Source: Corynebacterium bouchesdurhonense (GTDB taxonomy: Bacteria > Actinomycetota > Actinomycetes > Mycobacteriales > Mycobacteriaceae). Taken from it: a DNA stretch of 64,000 nucleotides. Position numbers and translations under genes: made by a program. Every line of letters starts with the position of its first letter. The stretch's first letter is position 1. The stretch is from NCBI RefSeq assembly GCF_900078305.2, contig NZ_LT546024.1:18530-82529 (forward strand), in the 5' to 3' direction. A model generated the notes under the pieces. That model was not told where the DNA came from, did no database searches, and saw nothing but the letters and a program-made list of their open reading frames with translations. Below are positions 59,088 to 64,000 of the stretch, in pieces.

Positions 59088-61368
59088 TGCTTTCGGGCTT
59101 TCTATGCTTTGCGACGTCCTCCGCATGATCCGGGCGCTCATGCTCCGGCAGGCGGAAGCCGATTTCCTGGGTGTCGTCCTGGTCGGGGTTCTGGCCGGGG
59201 TTCTGGTCGGGCCAGCGGGGCTGCTGCTTCTCGTCGGCCGGTTGCTGCTTCTGGCCGGGGTACGTCCAGTCCGGCGGCGGGGTGGTGCCGCCGTAGGTGG
59301 GCTGCTTGCCGCGCTTCGGCTGCCAGCGGCTCGAGCCGCCCTTCTGCGCCTGGCCGCCCTGGGCCTCGCGCTCCTTGCGGCGGCGCTCGCGGGTCTCGCG
59401 CGACGCCTCCAGGATGGAGAAGCGCTTCGGCGGCTCCTCGCCGCGCTCCTTGGCCAGCTCGACCGGGGTCTTCACCGGCTCGCGTCCGGGTTGGCGTGTG
59501 AAGCGGGCGTCGTGAAGCGGAAGCTCCGGCCGCACGGGCTCGATGCCCTCGAAGATGGCCTCGAGGTCGCCGCGGCGCAGCGTCTCCTTCTCCAGGAGCT
59601 TGGAGGCCAGGGTGTCCAGCTCGTCGCGGTAGCGGGCGAGGGTGGCGTAGGCGGTCTCATGGGCGGCGTCGAGAAGCGCATGCACCTCGCTGTCGATGGT
59701 CTCCGCCACCGCCGGCGAGTACTCCAGACCCGCGCCCGCGCCGCGGCCCGAGAAGGGATCGCCCTGCTCCTCGCCGTACTTCACCGCGCCGAGGGCGCCG
59801 GACATGCCGTACTCCGTGACCATCGCGCGGGCGATCTTGGTGGCCTGCTCGATGTCGTTCGACGCGCCCGTGGTCGGCTCGCCGAACACCAGCTCCTCCG
59901 CGCTGCGCCCGCCCATGGCGAACACCATGCGCGCGAACAGCTCGTCGCGGTTGTACATGCCCTTGTCGTCCTCGTCCGCGGTCATGGCGAAGCCGCCCGT
60001 GCGGCCGCGCGCGAGGATGGTCACCTTGTACACGCGCTCGATGTCTTTGAGCGCCCACGCTGCCAGCGTGTGGCCGCCCTCGTGGTACGCCGTGACCTTC
60101 TTCTCGTGCTCCGAGATGATCTTGGAGCTGCGGCGCGGCCCGCCGATAACGCGGTCGGTGGCCTCCTCCAGCGCGTCCGGGGTGATCACGTTGCCGCCGA
60201 TACGGGCCGTGAGCAGCGCCGCCTCGTTCAGCACGTTGGCCAGGTCCGCGCCGCTCATGCCCGCAGTGCGCTTGGCCAGGGCGTCCAGGTCCACCTCCTG
60301 CGACAGCGGCTTGTCCTTCGCGTGCACCTTGAGAATCTGCGCGCGGCCGGCCAGGTCCGGGTTGGTCACCGGGATCTGGCGGTCGAAGCGGCCCGGGCGC
60401 AGCAGCGCCGGATCCAGGATGTCCGGGCGGTTGGTGGCCGCGATCAGGATCACGCCCTCGCGGCCGTCGAAGCCGTCCATCTCCACCAGAAGCTGGTTCA
60501 GGGTCTGCTCGCGCTCGTCGTGGCCGCCGCCCATGCCGGAGCCGCGCTGGCGGCCCACGGCGTCGATCTCGTCCACGAAGATGATGCACGGGCTGTTCTC
60601 CCGCGCCTGCTTGAACAGGTCACGCACGCGCGACGCGCCCACGCCCACAAACATCTCCACAAAGTCCGAGCCCGAGATGGAGTAGAAGGGCACCCCCGCC
60701 TCGCCCGCCACGGCGCGGGCCAGCAGCGTCTTACCCGTGCCGGGAGGGCCGTACAACAGCACGCCGCGCGGGATCTTCGCGCCCAGCTTCTCGTACACGC
60801 TCGGATCCGTGAGGAAGTCCACGACCTCCTGCAGCTCGTCCACCGCCTCATCGGCGCCGGCGACGTCCGCAAACGTGTTGGTGGGGTTGTCCTTGGTTAG
60901 CTGCTTCGCGCGCGAACCGCCGATGCCGAACATGCCGCCGCCGGCCTGCATGCGGTACATGAAGTACGTAAGCAGCCCGAAGATCAGGATCATCGGCAGC
61001 ATGAAGCCGAGCATGGACATCAGGAACGATTCCTGCGTCACGTTCGTCTTGTACTTGTCCGCGCCCGAGTTCTGCACGGCCTCGAAGATCTGCGGCGCCG
61101 TGCGGGCCGGGTACTGCGCGGAAACGGATTCCACGCCCTCGCGCTCGTCCACGGTGATCGGCTCGCGGAGGTCGATGCGCACGCGTTGCTCGCGGTCGTC
61201 GATCTGCACTTCCTCGGCGTTGCCGCTCTGCAGCTGCTCCAGCGCTACGGAGGTGTCCACGCGCTGGTAGGAGCGGGTGTCGTCCCCGATGAGCGTGAGC
61301 AGGTACAGGACGATCAACACGGTGGCGCCGATCAGGCCCCACCGCATCACGTTTTTATTTTTGGTCAT
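59080..61368 (-). CDS. ftsH: ATP-dependent zinc metalloprotease FtsH
   Basis: Membrane AAA+ protease, 762 aa. TM1 about 10-27, extracytoplasmic part, TM2 about 115-137, AAA domain with Walker [14 protein letters not shown] (about 205) and [22 protein letters not shown] region, zinc site HEGGH (about 430). The C-terminal 120 residues are Gln/Pro/Lys-rich and low in complexity, longer than in E. coli. A motif copy is at 59668-59677. Confidence 0.96.
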   Translation of the reverse strand: MTKNKNVMRWGLIGATVLIVLYLLTLIGDDTRSYQRVDTSVALEQLQSGNAEEVQIDDREQRVRIDLREPITVDEREGVESVSAQYPARTAPQIFEAVQNSGADKYKTNVTQESFLMSMLGFMLPMILIFGLLTYFMYRMQAGGGMFGIGGSRAKQLTKDNPTNTFADVAGADEAVDELQEVVDFLTDPSVYEKLGAKIPRGVLLYGPPGTGKTLLARAVAGEAGVPFYSISGSDFVEMFVGVGASRVRDLFKQARENSPCIIFVDEIDAVGRQRGSGMGGGHDEREQTLNQLLVEMDGFDGREGVILIAATNRPDILDPALLRPGRFDRQIPVTNPDLAGRAQILKVHAKDKPLSQEVDLDALAKRTAGMSGADLANVLNEAALLTARIGGNVITPDALEEATDRVIGGPRRSSKIISEHEKKVTAYHEGGHTLAAWALKDIERVYKVTILARGRTGGFAMTADEDDKGMYNRDELFARMVFAMGGRSAEELVFGEPTTGASNDIEQATKIARAMVTEYGMSGALGAVKYGEEQGDPFSGRGAGAGLEYSPAVAETIDSEVHALLDAAHETAYATLARYRDELDTLASKLLEKETLRRGDLEAIFEGIEPVRPELPLHDARFTRQPGREPVKTPVELAKERGEEPPKRFSILEASRETRERRRKEREAQGGQAQKGGSSRWQPKRGKQPTYGGTTPPPDWTYPGQKQQPADEKQQPRWPDQNPGQNPDQDDTQEIGFRLPEHERPDHAEDVAKHRKPESNE

Positions 61369-61386
61369 AGATTTCCGTGTCTTGGT

Positions 61387-61434
61387 GTGTGGCTAGCTGT
61401 TTGGCTCGCGGTGTGTCTTGCCGTTTGGCTAGCC
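61387..61434. repeat. Imperfect 24-bp tandem repeat over the hpt stop codon
   Basis: 61387-61410 and 61411-61434 agree at about 19 of 24 positions and share GTTTGGCT. The second unit covers the last bases and stop of hpt; the first fills the spacer to ftsH. Confidence 0.7.
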
Positions 61435-62028
61435 CTCGTCGGAGTAGACGCGCGGGTGCAGCGTGCCCACGTACGGCAGGTCGCGGTAGCGTTCCGCGTA
61501 ATCCAGGCCGTAGCCGATGACGAACTCGTTGGGGATGTCGAAGCCCACGTCCAGCAGATCGATCTTCGCCGTCTGCACCTCCGGCTTGCGCAGCAGCGTC
61601 ACCACCTCGAGGCTCTTCGGGCCGCGGCCCTTCAGGTTCTTGAGCAGCCAAGACAGGGTCAGGCCCGAGTCGATGATGTCCTCCACCACCAGCACGTCGC
61701 GGCCCTCGATCTCCTTATCCAGGTCCTTCAGAATGCGCACCACGCCAGAGCTGGTGGTGGAGTTGCCGTAGGAGGACACCGCCATGAACTCCATCTCGCA
61801 CGGGATGGACAGGCTGCGCGCGAAATCGGTGAGGAAGAACACCGCCCCCTTGAGCACGCACACCAGGATCAGGTCGTCCTCGGCGCCCCGGTACTTCTCG
61901 CTGACCATGTCCGCCAGCTCCTGGATGCGCGCCTGCAGCCGGTCTTCGGGGATGAGCACCGCCTCCACGTCGTCGCCGTAGCGGTTCGCCGGGACGTTGA
62001 AGTCCTTCTGATCAAGCAACTCAGTCAT
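61429..62028 (-). CDS. hpt: Hypoxanthine-guanine phosphoribosyltransferase
   Basis: Purine salvage, 199 aa from ATG 62028 with AAGGG upstream. The PRPP-binding loop [14 protein letters not shown] (about 105-118) and [14 protein letters not shown] (about 54-67) are conserved. It is upstream of ftsH as in other actinobacteria (tilS-hpt-ftsH), but here a DUF559 gene and a hairpin region separate it from tilS. Confidence 0.95.
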   Translation of the reverse strand: MTELLDQKDFNVPANRYGDDVEAVLIPEDRLQARIQELADMVSEKYRGAEDDLILVCVLKGAVFFLTDFARSLSIPCEMEFMAVSSYGNSTTSSGVVRILKDLDKEIEGRDVLVVEDIIDSGLTLSWLLKNLKGRGPKSLEVVTLLRKPEVQTAKIDLLDVGFDIPNEFVIGYGLDYAERYRDLPYVGTLHPRVYSDEG

Positions 62029-62138
62029 GGGTGCCCTTCCCTCTCGCTGGTTCTGGCAGGCAGCTCGTCTCATCTTGCCACCATATTCGTGCGGGCTTCA
62101 AGAACCGAATGGCGGCGGGGCTACATGGTGTCCAGCAA

Positions 62139-62239
62139 ATGCGTTCTGGCAAATGGTTTCCAACGGAGTGGATTTTGTTGGCGCGTCACCTTTCACTCGG
62201 TTGGAGACCATTTGCCAGAACGCATCTGCCAGAACGCAT
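62139..62239. repeat. Long inverted repeat with a duplicated right arm, upstream of hpt
   Basis: Left arm 62139-62164 and right arm 62200-62225 (26 bp each) are complementary except for one position; the loop is 35 nt. Part of the right arm, TGCCAGAACGCAT (62213-62225), is repeated at 62227-62239, and that second copy pairs equally well with the left arm. The sequence is AT-richer than its surroundings and holds no ORF. It fills most of the 235-bp gap between the DUF559 gene and hpt. Confidence 0.92.
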
Positions 62240-62263
62240 TTGGCTACCCCCGGCCGGGACGGG

Positions 62264-63178
62264 CTACGCGGTGGGCACGCGGCGCCCGCGCGCAGCCAGC
62301 GCCTCCCGCACCGCGGCGACGAAGCCCTCGGGGTCCCGGCGGATCTGGTCCGGCGTGAAGCGGAGGAACACGTAGCCCAGGTTGCCGATCGCCTTCTGCC
62401 GTTCGAACTCCCGCTGGCGCACCCGCTCGGCGTCAGGGCCTGCGTACTTCACCGCCCCGTCGATCTCGATGACGAGCCAGCCGTCGATGAGGAGGTCGGC
62501 GAAGTAGCCGCGGATGGGGGCTTGGGTTTGGATGGTGCCAACGGCGGCGTCGATAAGCAATGCTCTGGCGAGCGATTCGTACGCGGACTGGGAATCGCTC
62601 ACCGCGTGCTCGACGCAGCGGCGGACGGTGGCGATACCCTTGACGCGGCCGAGCGCAAAGAGCTGCGTTTTCATCTGGCTCTCGGTGTACCCGCTTTGCA
62701 TGAGGTAGTCGGCGGCGATCAGCCCCTCGACGAAGCCGTGGTAGCGCGCGATGTCGGCGAATGTGCGGAACGGGGTTGTCACCTTGCACCCGCTCGCTTC
62801 GGTGATCTCGTCCGGGCGCATGCCGGAGCGGCGGTAGACGTACCCGCGGGACACGCGGCCGGCGGATGTGCCGCGGGTAGGGAGCGCGAGCTCCAGCGGT
62901 TCGTCCTCGGGGCCGATCACCCACATGTGGTGCAGCCGCGCCGCGGAGCGTCCGCACAACACCGCGTTGCGGCTGGTCATCCCCGCCGCCAGCGACATCA
63001 ACCACCGTTTTTCGTGCAGCTTGAGCGCCATCCACACTTCCTTCGGGTACAACAGGGCCGGGTCGAGCTCCACCCACGCGCCCTTCACCTTCTGCGCCTC
63101 GCTGTGCGGTAGTGTGCGCAGATCAACAATCTCCGCGGCAATCTCGTCGTAGCGCCGCGTGTTCGAAACCATCCCCAC
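62264..63178 (-). CDS. DUF559-type protein (AbiEi-like N-terminus, PD-(D/E)XK-like C-terminus)
   Basis: 304 aa. The N-terminal half (SAAGMTSRNAVLCGRSAARLH-type region, then PTRGTSAGRVSRGYVYRR) resembles the AbiEi antitoxin-like family. The C-terminal part has YFADLLIDGWLVIEIDGA (about 222-239) and YVFLRFTPDQI, the DUF559/Vsr-like nuclease fold with Asp and Glu at the expected places. It is absent between tilS and hpt in relatives, so it is an insertion. No partner toxin is seen. Motif copy 62549-62558 encodes LLIDAA. Confidence 0.8.
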   Translation of the reverse strand: MGMVSNTRRYDEIAAEIVDLRTLPHSEAQKVKGAWVELDPALLYPKEVWMALKLHEKRWLMSLAAGMTSRNAVLCGRSAARLHHMWVIGPEDEPLELALPTRGTSAGRVSRGYVYRRSGMRPDEITEASGCKVTTPFRTFADIARYHGFVEGLIAADYLMQSGYTESQMKTQLFALGRVKGIATVRRCVEHAVSDSQSAYESLARALLIDAAVGTIQTQAPIRGYFADLLIDGWLVIEIDGAVKYAGPDAERVRQREFERQKAIGNLGYVFLRFTPDQIRRDPEGFVAAVREALAARGRRVPTA

Positions 63179-63231
63179 ACCTACTTAGACGCGCGGGAGG
63201 CGGCCCCGGTTCCATCGCCTGTGAGCAGACC

Positions 63232-63780
63232 CTAGCGCCGCAGCACCAGCCGCCCGTCCACGCGCGCCACCTCGCCGCCCGCCACGTGCACCGGGCCCTG
63301 GCCGCGCCACCGCGTGACCAGGGCGTCGATCGCGTCGAGCTGGTCGGATTGGATCGGCACGCCCTCCGAAAGGAGCCATTGTGCTAATCGACGCCTCCTT
63401 GCCACCACATCCTCCCCCGCCAACTGGTCGCACCGGGTGGTGGGGGCCCGAGGGGGGCGTCGAGCACGGCCCGGGCCTGCGCGATCCGGTCGGCGGTGGC
63501 GGCGAGGGGTGGGACCGCGTCGCCGCCCAGCAGCTCGGAAAGGGCGGGGATGATGCGGGTGCGGAGGGCGACGCGTCGGAAAGCGGGGTCGGCGTTCATG
63601 GGGTCGTGCCAGGGCTCGAGGCCCAGCTCCGCGCACGCGCCCACGGTGTCGGCGCGGCGCAGCTTCAGGAAGGGGCGCACCAGGCGGCCTTCTTCCCTCT
63701 TCTCCGCGGGCGCCATGCCGGCGGGGGTGCCGCGCCGGGCGCCGAGCAGCAGGGATTCGGCTTGGGCGGCGGCGGGGTGC
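63232..63780 (-). CDS. tilS: tRNA(Ile)-lysidine synthetase TilS, partial, with an apparent frameshift
   Basis: Two frames together give a TilS C-terminal half. Residues QAESLLLGARRGTPAGM, VRPFLKLRR and GLEPWHDPMNADPAFRRVALR are in one frame (to about 63,460). DQLAGEDVVARRRRLAQWLL to the stop at 63232 are in another. The switch falls in C/G runs at about 63,433-63,460. The 5' half is lost in poly-C. A sequencing or assembly error near a contig end is more likely than a true mutation. TilS modifies the wobble base of tRNA-Ile(CAU) and is essential in most bacteria. Confidence 0.75.
   Translation of the reverse strand, partial: APRRRPSRIPAARRPARHPRRHGARGEEGRRPPGAPLPEAAPRRHRGRVRGAGPRALARPHERRPRFPTRRPPHPHHPRPFRAAGRRRGPTPRRHRRPDRAGPGRARRPPRAPTTRCDQLAGEDVVARRRRLAQWLLSEGVPIQSDQLDAIDALVTRWRGQGPVHVAGGEVARVDGRLVLRR

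Positions 63781-64000
<220 letters not shown>

Overview
The window is about 66% G+C and comes from an actinobacterium, almost certainly a Corynebacterium. Gene order over most of it matches the Mycobacterium/Corynebacterium core: purSQL, purC-ptrB, purB-purD-HIT-phoPR and thrE; then rlmB-cysS-ispF-ispD-carD, lpqE-radA-disA, canB/mutY and clpC; then lysS, panC, folKBPE-ftsH-hpt-tilS. Many genes start with GTG or TTG, and several begin without a leader directly after a -10 box. The right end (from about 63,780) is poly-C that looks like a bad contig end.

Layout. 1-3028: purL (cut by the window edge), purQ, purS. 3138-5483: Zur-box-controlled zinc ABC importer. 5465-9780: DUF2334 protein, dicarboxylate symporter, prolyl oligopeptidase. 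9781-14310: purC, purB, purD with a lipoprotein and a HIT protein. 14282-16372: two-component system orthologous to PhoPR/PhoRS. 16497-18892: tRNA-Thr, thrE, a lysine-tailed basic protein and a lipoprotein. 18858-22132: LacI regulator, rlmB, cysS. 22144-24567: three tandem secreted paralogues of unknown function. 24626-27998: ispF, an HNH endonuclease gene wedged in, ispD, carD. 28175-33387: lpqE, radA, disA, a membrane protein, carbonic anhydrase, mutY, a small DUF4236 gene. 33391-35952: clpC.

From 36 to 52 kb the order departs from the core. pyrR-pyrB-pyrC is followed by catabolic ornithine carbamoyltransferase and carbamate kinase (arcB, arcC), a second HNH gene, a YfcC-type carrier and PTS enzyme I. 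Next comes a signalling cluster: FHA protein, Ser/Thr kinase, pseudokinase, degenerate J-domain membrane protein, anchored protein and lipoprotein. The core order resumes at lysS, but a second pseudokinase sits between lysS and a divergent panC. The folate operon, ftsH, hpt, a DUF559 gene and a frameshifted partial tilS close the window.

The most unusual signals are these. (i) A short motif, GTCGANAAGC, occurs at least 25 times on both strands, mostly inside genes, where well under one copy is expected. (ii) One kinase and two pseudokinases share the same extracellular domain. (iii) The three secreted paralogues resemble aerolysin-type beta-pore proteins in pattern. (iv) Start codons of divergent genes lie only about 20-30 bp apart around opposed -10 boxes. 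(v) Short tandem duplications recur at gene 3' ends.
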